A stretch of DNA of 64,000 bases, from NCBI RefSeq assembly GCF_000260985.4, contig NC_017857.3, forward strand, positions 1,860,001-1,924,000, given 5' to 3'. The notes beneath the pieces are model-generated. The model saw only the letters and a list, made by a program, of their open reading frames with translations. It was not told the DNA's origin and did not search any database. Below are positions 33,953-42,330 of the stretch, in pieces. Made by a program: the position numbers and the translations under genes. Positions within the stretch are counted from its first letter, which is position 1. The number at the start of each line of letters is the position of its first letter. The DNA is from Methylophaga nitratireducenticrescens (GTDB taxonomy: Bacteria > Pseudomonadota > Gammaproteobacteria > Nitrosococcales > Methylophagaceae).

Positions 33953-36819
33953 TATTGGCAAGCCTCGCAGTCTGGTTCCAAGATTGAACAGGCTTTCGGT
34001 GCGTCGATACCTTCGCCTGAAATAAAGTCATCTTCTTGTTTGGCAACCGGCTTTAACACAGGTGGTGCAGTCGGTTTAGCAGTTGTTGCTGTGGTGGGCA
34101 CGGTGCTGGTTTTCTCGGCACCGGTTGCGCCCATTGAACGTAAGTAATAAGTGGTTTTGAGGCCACGTACCCACGCGAGTTTATACAGATTGTCCATTTT
34201 CTTACCGGATGGTTCCGCCATGTACAGGTTCAGGCTTTGTGCCTGATCCAGCCATTTTTGACGACGTGATGCGGCTTCAATCAACCAGCGTGCATCCATT
34301 TCAAATGCGGTGGTGTACAGCGCTTTCAGTTCAGCTGGCACACGGTCAATCGCTTGCAAGCTACCATCGTAGTATTTGAGGTCATTGATCATGACATCAT
34401 CCCACAAACCACGTTGTTTCAAGTCTTCAACCATGTATGGGTTGATGACAGTGAACTCGCCAGACAGGTTCGATTTAACGAACAGGTTTTGGTAAGTCGG
34501 TTCAATTGACTGGCTGACACCACAGATGTTTGAAATCGTGGCTGTCGGTGCGATCGCCATGGTGTTTGAGTTACGCATGCCTTGACGTTTGACTTTGTCA
34601 CGCAGTGCATCCCAATCCATGGTTTGGCTTTCATCTTGTTGCAGATATTCGCCTCGCGCTTCTTTAAGGATCTTGATGGAATCAATTGGCAGAATGCCTT
34701 TGCTCCACAAGCTGCCTTCGTAAGATTTGTATTTGCCACGTTCTGCAGCCAAATCAGACGATGCATCAATCGCGTAGTAGCTAACCGCTTCCATCGATTC
34801 ATCAGCGAATTTCACAGCTTCTTCGGTGCTGTATGGAATACGCAGTTTATATAACGCATCCTGGAAACCCATGATGCCCAGACCGACAGGGCGGTGCAGC
34901 AGGTTGGAATGACGTGCTTGTGGCACACTGTAATAGTTGTACTCAATAACGTTATCCAGCATACGCATGGCTGTTTTTACAGTACGGTTTAGTTTTTCTT
35001 TATCCAGTTTGCCGTTGGCATCAATGTGCTGAACCATATTGATCGAACCGAGGTTACATACCGCGATTTCCTGATCAGATGTGTTCAGGGTGATTTCAGT
35101 ACACAGGTTTGAGCTGTGAACGACACCGATATGTTGTTGCGGGCTACGCAGGTTACATGGATCTTTAAACGTAATCCAAGGGTGGCCGGTTTCAAACAAC
35201 ATGCCGAGCATTTTGCGCCACAGGTCGGTGGCAGGCATGGTTTTGAAATTACGGATTTCACCACGTGCCGCTTTTTCTTCGTATTCAGCATAGGCTTTTT
35301 CAAATCCCAAACCGGTCAGATCATGCAGATCCGGCACTTCTTCTGGTGAGAACAAGGTCCATTGACCTTCTTCAGCCACACGCTTCATGAACAAGTCAGG
35401 GATCCAGTTGGCCGTGTTCATATCGTGGGTACGACGACGATCATCACCGGTGTTTTTACGCAGATCCAGAAATTCTTCAACATCGATGTGCCAGGTTTCA
35501 AGATATGCACACACCGCACCTTTACGTTTACCCCCCTGGTTAACGGCAACGGCAGTGTCGTTAGCGACTTTCAGAAACGGCACAACACCTTGTGATTTTC
35601 CGTTGGTGCCTTTGATATGGGCGCCCAGGCCACGAACACGAGTCCAGTCATTACCCAAACCACCGGCATATTTAGATAGCAGAGCGTTATCACGCATCGC
35701 GCTGTAAATACCGCTCAGATCATCTGGCACGGTTGTCAGATAGCAAGATGATAATTGTGGACGCAAGGTACCGGCATTAAACAATGTCGGAGTAGAGCTC
35801 ATAAAATCGAAAGACGACAGCAGGTTGTAGAACTCGATGGCGCGGGCTTCACGATCGATTTCATTGATGGCCAGACCCATTGCCACACGCATATAAAAGG
35901 CTTGTGGTAATTCAAAACGGGTGCCATCGCAGTGAATGAAGTAACGGTCATACAGTGTTTGCAGACCCAGGTAAGTGAAGCTGAAATCGTTTTCCGGTTT
36001 CAGTGCGCTACCCAGACGTTCCAGATCATAGAGGCTGAGTTCTGAATCAATCAGTTCGTTTTCAATGGCGGTTTTGATGTAAGTCTTGAAATAGTCTTTA
36101 TATTGATCAGCCATTTCGCCCTGTGATGCCTGGCGAGGGCTTTGGTAAACAAAACTCAGAGCTTCACGACGGATGCTGTCCATCAGCAGGCGAGCAGCCA
36201 GAGTGCTGTAAGCAGGATCTTTTTCGATAAAGGTACGAGCAGACATTACCAGTGCTTTTTCGACGTCTTTTTCGGAGACACCGTCGAAGATGTTGCGTTG
36301 GGTATCACGCAGGATGGCTGCGTTATCTACCTGAGCCAGACCTTCACAGGCTTCATCAATCAGGTTACGCAGGCGGTCGATGTCTAACGGCTGGCGAGTG
36401 CCGTCATTCAACGTGACATGCAGTTTGCTTTCATTGGCAGGTTGCGGGTGTTTACGTTCTTCTTCAGCACGTTTTTGAGATTGCTGTTCACGGTAAACCA
36501 CATAGGAGCGGGCAACTTTATATTCACCGGCACGCATCAAAGCAAGTTCAACCTGATCCTGAATATCTTCGATATGCACTGTGCCGCCATCATCCAGACG
36601 TCGCAGCAAATTTTCACTTACCTGACGGGTAAGTTCGGTAACGGTTTCATGAATACGTCGGCTATCTTTGGCTGCTTCACCTTCAACGGCTAAAAATGCC
36701 TTGGTCAGCGCAACAGCAATTTTGCTACTATTGAACTCAGTGACTTTGCCGTTACGACGAATAACTTTATAGCCGGTTTCAGAGGAGGGTTGGATATAGT
36801 GTTCTGCTTCGCTCGCCAT
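33952..36819 (-). CDS. nrdA: Class Ia ribonucleotide reductase, alpha subunit, with two ATP cones
   Basis: The 955-residue catalytic subunit, converting NDPs to dNDPs. It is about 190 residues longer than E. coli NrdA because the N-terminus carries two ATP-cone domains (about residues 17-107 and 125-215), the form known from Pseudomonas. Active-site Cys are in SSCYLTTVPDD, SNLCTEITLN and IAVCNLGSIN, and the redox-active tail ends CEACQ. I chose the ATG at 36819 because AGGAA lies upstream and the protein begins there in a normal N-terminus; the 27 codons before it overlap the NrdR-site region. Regulated by the NrdR and DnaA sites upstream. Confidence 0.96.
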   Translation of the reverse strand: MASEAEHYIQPSSETGYKVIRRNGKVTEFNSSKIAVALTKAFLAVEGEAAKDSRRIHETVTELTRQVSENLLRRLDDGGTVHIEDIQDQVELALMRAGEYKVARSYVVYREQQSQKRAEEERKHPQPANESKLHVTLNDGTRQPLDIDRLRNLIDEACEGLAQVDNAAILRDTQRNIFDGVSEKDVEKALVMSARTFIEKDPAYSTLAARLLMDSIRREALSFVYQSPRQASQGEMADQYKDYFKTYIKTAIENELIDSELSLYDLERLGSALKPENDFSFTYLGLQTLYDRYFIHCDGTRFELPQAFYMRVAMGLAINEIDREARAIEFYNLLSSFDFMSSTPTLFNAGTLRPQLSSCYLTTVPDDLSGIYSAMRDNALLSKYAGGLGNDWTRVRGLGAHIKGTNGKSQGVVPFLKVANDTAVAVNQGGKRKGAVCAYLETWHIDVEEFLDLRKNTGDDRRRTHDMNTANWIPDLFMKRVAEEGQWTLFSPEEVPDLHDLTGLGFEKAYAEYEEKAARGEIRNFKTMPATDLWRKMLGMLFETGHPWITFKDPCNLRSPQQHIGVVHSSNLCTEITLNTSDQEIAVCNLGSINMVQHIDANGKLDKEKLNRTVKTAMRMLDNVIEYNYYSVPQARHSNLLHRPVGLGIMGFQDALYKLRIPYSTEEAVKFADESMEAVSYYAIDASSDLAAERGKYKSYEGSLWSKGILPIDSIKILKEARGEYLQQDESQTMDWDALRDKVKRQGMRNSNTMAIAPTATISNICGVSQSIEPTYQNLFVKSNLSGEFTVINPYMVEDLKQRGLWDDVMINDLKYYDGSLQAIDRVPAELKALYTTAFEMDARWLIEAASRRQKWLDQAQSLNLYMAEPSGKKMDNLYKLAWVRGLKTTYYLRSMGATGAEKTSTVPTTATTAKPTAPPVLKPVAKQEDDFISGEGIDAPKACSILEPDCEACQ

Positions 36820-36862
36820 AGTGATTTTTCCTGCATTGTGTGTTAAGGCTTTAAAGGGCAAA

Positions 36863-36878
36863 CCACAACAAATTGTGG
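36863..36878 (-). promoter_or_regulatory. NrdR box 1 of nrdA
   Basis: CCACAACAAATTGTGG matches the NrdR consensus (aCaCwAtATaTwGtGt) at about 12 of 16 positions. It lies 44-59 bp upstream of the nrdA start, exactly 32 bp from box 2, the three-turn spacing known for NrdR pairs. Confidence 0.8.
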
Positions 36879-36894
36879 TCGCAACATGATTGAA

Positions 36895-36910
36895 CCACAA
36901 GATAATGTGT
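36895..36910 (-). promoter_or_regulatory. NrdR box 2 of nrdA
   Basis: CCACAAGATAATGTGT matches the NrdR consensus at about 13 of 16 positions and overlaps the predicted -10 element, so binding would block the promoter. Confidence 0.8.
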
Positions 36911-36927
36911 TTTTAAAGTCTTAGCAA
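36899..36927 (-). promoter_or_regulatory. Sigma-70-type promoter of nrdAB
   Basis: On the reverse strand, TTGCTA (36922-36927) and TATCTT (36899-36904) are separated by 17 bp. This is the best -35/-10 pair in the nrdA upstream region and sits between the DnaA box and NrdR box 1. Confidence 0.6.
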
Positions 36928-36959
36928 GGGGATAAGTTGCACATAAATTGTGCATTAGA

Positions 36960-36968
36960 TGTGGATAA
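36960..36968 (-). promoter_or_regulatory. Perfect DnaA box upstream of nrdA
   Basis: TTATCCACA on the reverse strand is the strong DnaA consensus. It lies about 35 bp upstream of the predicted -35. DnaA activates or tunes nrdAB in E. coli, so replication-coupled control is likely conserved here. A second dyad, GCACA-TAAAT-TGTGC, lies at 36939-36953. Confidence 0.75.
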
Positions 36969-37139
36969 CTTTGGGACGATCAGGCGGTAACTGAGATGTC
37001 ATGCGAGATCACCAAAATTTCTCCTATTTTGATGAAGAAAAAATATTTTTTGTTTAATTTAAGGTCTGATCAACTTTCATGAGCAGCTCTATAGATTCAA
37101 GATAAAAATTAACATATTGTGTGGTCAACATGGAAGCAG

Positions 37140-37286
37140 CCCATGAGTAAAAACACCGTATGCGCAAGCTGCCTTCGCTGCTTATGCGGAACACTTTCAG
37201 TTACAACAGAGGTGACACTAATCAGTGTAAAAATGCTTAGAAAGTTTACCCCAACGAGTCACAAGATCATGACTCGTTGGCTTTTT
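37140..37286 (+). ncRNA. Candidate small RNA ending at a strong terminator
   Basis: The nrdA promoter (36.9 kb) and the end of the next gene (37300) leave about 400 bp with no credible gene on the + strand, yet a Rho-independent terminator faces that strand at 37251-37286. Upstream, an imperfect hairpin lies around 37160-37192 (CGCAAGC against GCTTATGCG). A transcript starting near 37.1 kb would be 100-250 nt. Start is not defined; a 50-codon ORF through the hairpin exists but does not look like a real protein. Confidence 0.3.
37251..37286 (+). terminator. Rho-independent terminator facing the + strand
   Basis: A perfect 11-bp stem CCAACGAGTCA / TGACTCGTTGG (37251-37261 and 37270-37280) with an 8-nt loop is followed by CTTTTT. 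The T-run is on the + strand, yet no + gene lies upstream. It may also slow transcripts of the leftward gene that ends at 37300. Confidence 0.8.
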
Positions 37287-37299
37287 AACTGGAGGTAAC

Positions 37300-37824
37300 T
37301 CAGATAGTTTCTCTCATTGAAATTGCCGACCCTTTCAATAGGTTTTTGATCAAATTGATTTCTTTATGGTCATCCGTTTGTACGATAAGCGTCCAGTGAT
37401 GTTCATGGCTCGCTTCAATTGTTTTGGTAATCAGAGGATCATGATCCGGACGTAGTGATACGATGCCGGCGACCATCATGCCAAAGGTGACACCAAAAAA
37501 AACAAACACAAAATAAGTATATAAAGGATTTGATTGAGTCATTTCGGGACCAACGATGACAAGCGCTGTTGCAATCAATACCCCGATAATCATACCAATC
37601 AAACCAAGCCAGCCATGTGATTTCACAATCGTTTTGGCAATACCATGGCTTTCAGGTTCGAGTTTTCGGCTAATATTAACGTCATCAGGTTGAATGATAT
37701 TGATAACGTCTGGCGAAATACCATTATCGATGAGCTTTTGCTTCGCGGCATTGGCTGAATCTCTATCACTATAGACTGCGGCTACTCGCCCGGTATGTTT
37801 TTCATCTTGAATTTCTACATCCAT
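37300..37824 (-). CDS. Stress-type membrane protein of unknown function
   Basis: A 174-residue protein. The soluble N-terminus (VAAVYSDRDSANAAKQKLID, NGISPDVINII) resembles the domain at the start of general-stress proteins of the YsnF/17M type. Two transmembrane helices span about residues 65-90 and 95-120, and a second soluble part is at the C-terminus (HHWTLIVQTDDHKEINLIK). I chose the ATG at 37824 because GGAGGAAAACT precedes it; the 12 codons before it are a frame extension. It is monocistronic. Family placement is tentative. Confidence 0.7.
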   Translation of the reverse strand: MDVEIQDEKHTGRVAAVYSDRDSANAAKQKLIDNGISPDVINIIQPDDVNISRKLEPESHGIAKTIVKSHGWLGLIGMIIGVLIATALVIVGPEMTQSNPLYTYFVFVFFGVTFGMMVAGIVSLRPDHDPLITKTIEASHEHHWTLIVQTDDHKEINLIKNLLKGSAISMRETI

Positions 37825-38102
37825 AGTTTTCCTCCTGAGATACATAAGACGTAATTTCATTCGGCAGTTTCATGTTCATACTATCGCTGTTATCGGATAA
37901 ATAAAAATTTCCATCGTAAGCAAGTATTTATAGCCTTGTTTCAGTAGCTGTTGGTCTGCCATCATCGAAGATCAGGGACTATTCTTCTATATAAACAGAT
38001 AAAAAGAATTTATGCTGAACAACGGCAATGCATCATTTCGGCTTTGCTTGGCGAAAAAAGTAGCCTCCAGCAGTGATGGCAATGTAAGATCGATTGTTAC
38101 TG

Positions 38103-38118
38103 AAGCCTTACTAGGCTT
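38103..38118 (+). promoter_or_regulatory. Leader hairpin before cydA
   Basis: AAGCCT-TACT-AGGCTT forms a perfect 6-bp stem 28 bp before the cydA start. The gap 37825-38145 (321 bp) also contains the divergent promoters, but I could not pick reliable -35/-10 pairs or FNR/ArcA sites in it. Confidence 0.35.
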
Positions 38119-38145
38119 TACGTCTGACCAATAACTGGAGGCACC

Positions 38146-39543
38146 ATGGAACTCGACCCACTTATACTGTCACGAATTCAGTTTGCATTTGTGGTGTGTT
38201 TTCATGCCATTTTCCCTGTTTTTACCATCGGCTTGGCAAGCTTTGTTGCTGTTTTAGAAGCCTTATCGTTAAAGACCGGCAATCCCGTTTGGCAGAGGCT
38301 TTCTAAGTTTTGGATCCAGGTATTTGCCGTGGTGTTTGGTATGGGGGTTGTTTCCGGCATCGTCATGTCATTCCAGTTTGGCACCAACTGGAGTAATTTT
38401 TCTTACGCGACGGCCAATTTTCTCGGGCCGATTCTGAGCTATGAAGTAATCACAGCCTTTTTCTTAGAAGCGGGCTTTCTCGGCGTTTTGTTATTTGGTC
38501 GCGATAAAGTACCGCAGGGCGTACATTTCTTTGCGGCATTGATGGTTGCCGTCGGTACGTTTATCTCGTCATTTTGGATTTTAGCGGCCAATTCCGCCTT
38601 GCATACCCCGGATGGATTGGTGATGCGTGATGGCTTGTACTATGTCAGCTCTTGGTCAGATGCTATTTTCAATCCGTCATTTGGCTATCGCTTTTTGCAT
38701 ATGGGCGTGGCGTCATTCTTGACAGCTTCCTTTGTCGTGGCCGGTGTCACTGCATGGTTTGTGATGCAAAAACGCGAGATGGAGGCCAACAAAAAAGCGC
38801 TGTCGATCGCTTTGTGGCTTATTTTGATTCTGGCTCCTGCACAAGTGGTGATTGGCGACTTTCATGGTTTGAACACGCTTGAGCACCAGCCCACTAAAGT
38901 GGCTGCAATGGAAGGCAATTGGGAAACCTCGACCGGCGTACCGTTATTGTTATTTGCTTGGCCGGATCAGGAGGCCCAAGAAAATCACTTTGAAATCAAA
39001 ATCCCCAAATTAGCCAGCTTTATCCTGACACATGACTGGGATGGAGAAGTCCCAGGATTGAAAGAAGTGGCACCCGAAGAACAACCTCCAGTGTTTATTG
39101 TGTTCTGGGCATTTAGGGTGATGGTGGGTATGGGCATGCTGATGGTGTTGTTCGGTCTGGCCGGGCTCTTGTTACGCAGAAAGCAGCGCTATCTTGAATG
39201 TAAGCCTTTCTTGAATGGTTTACGGGTGATGAGTCTTTCACCTTTTATCGCAGTATTAGCAGGCTGGATCGTCACTGAAACGGGCAGAGCACCTTGGCTG
39301 ATTTATGAACAGATGACACATGCTCAAGGTTTAACACCTTCATTAACGGGCGGTATGGCCTTGTTTACTTTGATTGGTTATATCCTGGTATATGCGATGG
39401 TTTTCAGTGCCGGTGTGTTTTATTTAATGACCGTATTCCGGGGTGGTTTGGAAACGGCAAATACAAATCATCTGGATTCAGCCAGGGAGAAAGCTCAAAG
39501 ACCAATGTCTGCTGCCAATGCCAATTTAGAAGGAGGTCTGTGA
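38146..39543 (+). CDS. cydA: Cytochrome bd-type oxidase subunit I (CIO-like, short Q-loop)
   Basis: A 465-residue quinol oxidase subunit with about nine membrane spans. The N-terminal CFHAIFPVFTIG carries the axial heme His (about residue 20), and TETGRAPWLIYEQM is the conserved GRAPW region. The Q-loop is short, so it belongs to the cyanide-insensitive (CioA) branch. RBS CTGGAGG precedes the ATG. It overlaps cydB by 4 bp. With CydB it reduces oxygen to water and supports microaerobic or stress respiration. Confidence 0.94.
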   Translation: MELDPLILSRIQFAFVVCFHAIFPVFTIGLASFVAVLEALSLKTGNPVWQRLSKFWIQVFAVVFGMGVVSGIVMSFQFGTNWSNFSYATANFLGPILSYEVITAFFLEAGFLGVLLFGRDKVPQGVHFFAALMVAVGTFISSFWILAANSALHTPDGLVMRDGLYYVSSWSDAIFNPSFGYRFLHMGVASFLTASFVVAGVTAWFVMQKREMEANKKALSIALWLILILAPAQVVIGDFHGLNTLEHQPTKVAAMEGNWETSTGVPLLLFAWPDQEAQENHFEIKIPKLASFILTHDWDGEVPGLKEVAPEEQPPVFIVFWAFRVMVGMGMLMVLFGLAGLLLRRKQRYLECKPFLNGLRVMSLSPFIAVLAGWIVTETGRAPWLIYEQMTHAQGLTPSLTGGMALFTLIGYILVYAMVFSAGVFYLMTVFRGGLETANTNHLDSAREKAQRPMSAANANLEGGL

Positions 39544-40541
39544 TGGAGCAACCCTTTGATTTAGTGATTATCTGGGCCGGTATTATTGGCTTTGCTGTGA
39601 TGATGTATGTGTTGATGGATGGGTTTGATCTGGGACAGGGTATTTTATATCCATTTGCGCCAGACGATCATTCACGTGACATTATGATGAACTCGGTAGC
39701 ACCGGTATGGGACGGAAATGAGACTTGGTTAGTGTTGGGTGGGGCAGGTTTGCTGGCTGCTTTTCCACTGGTATATTCGGTTTTTCTACCCGCCTTGTAT
39801 ATTGGTGTGTTTTTGATGCTGGCCGGTTTGATTTTTCGGGGAGTCGCGTTTGAATTTCGTTTTAAGGCCAATTCCACCAGATATTTGTGGGATTGGGCAT
39901 TTGCCGGCGGCTCATTTGTTGCTGCCTTTTCACAGGGTGCGGTAGTTGGGGCTTATGTTCAGGGGTTTGAAACCAGTAACTTTATTTATGTGGGTGGTGC
40001 TTTTGATTGGTTAACCCCTTTTACGATTATTACAGGGTTAGGATTGGTCGCTGGTTATGCCTTATTGGGTAGTACATGGTTGATCATGAAAACTGAAGGT
40101 GAGCTACAGCAGTGGGCTTATAAAATTACGCCAATATTGCTGATAGTGGTACTTTTCGTATTTGTTCTTATCAGCTTATACACGCCTTTTGTTGATCAGG
40201 GCGTATTAAATAGATGGTTTAATGGTGTGTCGATAATCTGGTTATTGCCTTTGCTCGCATTGTATTGTGCCTTTCTGGTTTTTAGAGCCGTTAAAAAACA
40301 GCAGGAAGGAGTACCTTTTGTTGCGACTATGGGGTTGTTTCTATTTACCTATCTAGGCTTGCTTGCGAGTAAATGGCCTTATATTGTTCCGCCTGATTAC
40401 ACACTATGGGATGCGGCCTCGGCTTATGAATCCCAATTATTTCTGTTGTTGGGTTTCTTATTTGTTATTCCATTTGTGCTGGGCTATATCGCCTGGTCTT
40501 ACTATATTTTCCGCGGCAAGGTGAGAGGTGGTTATCACTAG
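39540..40541 (+). CDS. cydB: Cytochrome bd-type oxidase subunit II
   Basis: A 333-residue membrane partner of CydA. The N-terminus has the typical MYVLMDGFDLGQGILYPF helix and NSVAPVWDGNETWLVLGGAG. About eight membrane spans. The start overlaps the cydA stop (ATGA family arrangement, TGATGG). No small CydX/CioZ gene is visible between it and the terminator 45 bp downstream. Confidence 0.94.
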   Translation: MMEQPFDLVIIWAGIIGFAVMMYVLMDGFDLGQGILYPFAPDDHSRDIMMNSVAPVWDGNETWLVLGGAGLLAAFPLVYSVFLPALYIGVFLMLAGLIFRGVAFEFRFKANSTRYLWDWAFAGGSFVAAFSQGAVVGAYVQGFETSNFIYVGGAFDWLTPFTIITGLGLVAGYALLGSTWLIMKTEGELQQWAYKITPILLIVVLFVFVLISLYTPFVDQGVLNRWFNGVSIIWLLPLLALYCAFLVFRAVKKQQEGVPFVATMGLFLFTYLGLLASKWPYIVPPDYTLWDAASAYESQLFLLLGFLFVIPFVLGYIAWSYYIFRGKVRGGYH

Positions 40542-40587
40542 GGCGTGTTGATCTTTCATCTCCACCTCTGTTGTGAGCTGAAAAAAC

Positions 40588-40626
40588 GCCAATCAAGGCG
40601 ATCCTCGAGCCTTGATTGGCGCTTTT
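40588..40626 (+). terminator. Terminator between cydB and cydD
   Basis: A perfect 12-bp stem GCCAATCAAGGC / GCCTTGATTGGC (40588-40599 and 40609-40620) with 9-nt loop, followed by GCTTTTT. The A-run before the left arm pairs with the T-run, so the structure can terminate in both directions. The cydDC pair therefore probably has its own promoter or receives read-through. Confidence 0.88.
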
Positions 40627-40648
40627 TCAGTTTTATGGATAGGCGGCT

Positions 40649-42328
40649 ATGAAAGATCAACAGGTCCAGGATAAAGCCGGACGTTTTTTACTCAAACAGC
40701 TTATCCAAAAGCAGCGAAGCCGATTGCTTCTGGCTGTTTTGATGGGTGTGTTGGCGACAATTGCAATGATTGTGCAATGGTATACTCTGGCCCAACTGAC
40801 CTATAACTTAATCATCCAACAACAACCTTTTGTTGAGCAATACATGCTGATTTTGTTGATGGTGCTGAGCCTTATTTTACGACCGGTACTGATCAGAGCT
40901 CAAGAGCATTACTCCCAACTGGCCAGCTTGCATGCAAGAGAGCATTTACGTGAGCAGGTCCTCAGTGGCTGGCGACAAACCAGTGCATTAATCCATAGTC
41001 AACGTTCTCCCGGTTCTGCAGCCAGCCAGTTGATTGAAGATGTTGAGTCGATGGATGGCTATTTCGCCCGATTCTGGCCGCAACAATTGCTGGCAGTGCT
41101 GACACCGGTTTTGATTCTAATAGCGGTGTTTTATTACAACTGGCTGGCTGCATTGTTTTTACTGGTGGCGGCACCGTTAATTCCATTATTTATGATGCTG
41201 ATAGGCTGGGGAGCTGAAGCAGTTAATCAGCGCTTTTTTTACCAACGCCAGCGTCTGGCAGGCCATTTTCTGGATCGCGTCAAATATCTCACGACGTTAA
41301 AACTATTTGCAGCTGAGAATGAGGCTTTAACAGAAGTCGAAGAGAGGAGTCAGGACTATCGTCAGGTAGTGATGAAAACCCTGAAGCTGGCATTTCTCTC
41401 ATCGGCCGTTCTGGAGTTTTTTACTAGTGTAGCGATTGCCAGTATCGCCATTTATATTGGTTTTGCTCTGTTTGGCTCCATCACCTGGGGCCCGGCAGCA
41501 GATATCACATTATTCAGCGGGTTATTTATACTGTTGCTGGCCCCCGAGTTTTTTCAGCCCTTACGAAATCTTTCCCAGTTCTATCATGACCGTGCTGCGG
41601 CATTGGCAGCCGCTTCGCATATTGCTACGCATCTCACAGGCGAAAACAACGCCCCGCCAGCAGATGATGTTTTTGAGCTAACTTCGGATGATTCATCATT
41701 CACCTTAATTGCCACTGAACTGTGTATCGGATATCAGTTAGGCAATGTTCTTCAGGACCCAATCAATCTTAAGTTGAACAGAGGAGAGTGCCTGGTGATT
41801 AACGGACCCTCCGGCTGCGGCAAGACCACGTTATTACATACCTTGGCCGGTTATCTGTCGCCCTTATCCGGCAAAGTGCTTTTAAATAATCAGCCGATGG
41901 GAAAGGAAGCAATTCGTTATCTGCCGCAAAAACCGTGGATCATTAACGGCAGCTGGGCAGAGAACCTAGCTGTACTGGCACCAGATGCCACCAAAAAAGA
42001 AATGCATAAGGTATTAAATCAGCTAGGTTTGGAAAGTTTAATTACAAATAGAAACAAAGGTCTAGCTAGCAAACTTAATGAACATGGTGAAGGTCTTTCA
42101 GGAGGGCAATTACAACGTCTGGCACTGGCAAGAGTATTACTTTCACCGGCCCCATTGGTATTACTGGATGAACCGACGGCCAGCCTGGATGCCGAAAGCC
42201 GGCAGTACGTTCTGGCGGCGCTTTTAGTATTAAAACCGCAATGCATTTTAGTGATTTCCAGCCATGATACTGATGTACTGGCACTAGCCGATCACCAGTT
42301 GCAGTTTGCCAGTAAGGAGAGTGACTAA
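40649..42328 (+). CDS. cydD: Thiol/heme exporter ABC subunit CydD
   Basis: A 559-residue fused ABC exporter half (membrane domain then ATPase). Walker A is GPSGCGKTTLL, the signature is LSGGQLQRLALARVLL and Walker B is PLVLLDEPTASLD. With CydC it exports glutathione/cysteine and is needed to assemble cytochrome bd. It lies 23 bp after the cyd terminator and 2 bp before cydC, with AAGGAG before the cydC start. Confidence 0.93.
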   Translation: MKDQQVQDKAGRFLLKQLIQKQRSRLLLAVLMGVLATIAMIVQWYTLAQLTYNLIIQQQPFVEQYMLILLMVLSLILRPVLIRAQEHYSQLASLHAREHLREQVLSGWRQTSALIHSQRSPGSAASQLIEDVESMDGYFARFWPQQLLAVLTPVLILIAVFYYNWLAALFLLVAAPLIPLFMMLIGWGAEAVNQRFFYQRQRLAGHFLDRVKYLTTLKLFAAENEALTEVEERSQDYRQVVMKTLKLAFLSSAVLEFFTSVAIASIAIYIGFALFGSITWGPAADITLFSGLFILLLAPEFFQPLRNLSQFYHDRAAALAAASHIATHLTGENNAPPADDVFELTSDDSSFTLIATELCIGYQLGNVLQDPINLKLNRGECLVINGPSGCGKTTLLHTLAGYLSPLSGKVLLNNQPMGKEAIRYLPQKPWIINGSWAENLAVLAPDATKKEMHKVLNQLGLESLITNRNKGLASKLNEHGEGLSGGQLQRLALARVLLSPAPLVLLDEPTASLDAESRQYVLAALLVLKPQCILVISSHDTDVLALADHQLQFASKESD

Positions 42329-42330
42329 CG

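Noticed and set aside
33952-33961. TTG start of nrdB giving three extra residues
   Set aside because: The ATG overlapping the nrdA stop gives the standard MFNWDDP N-terminus.
37143-37300. 50-codon ORF through the orphan terminator
   Set aside because: Passes through both hairpins, biased composition, no RBS.
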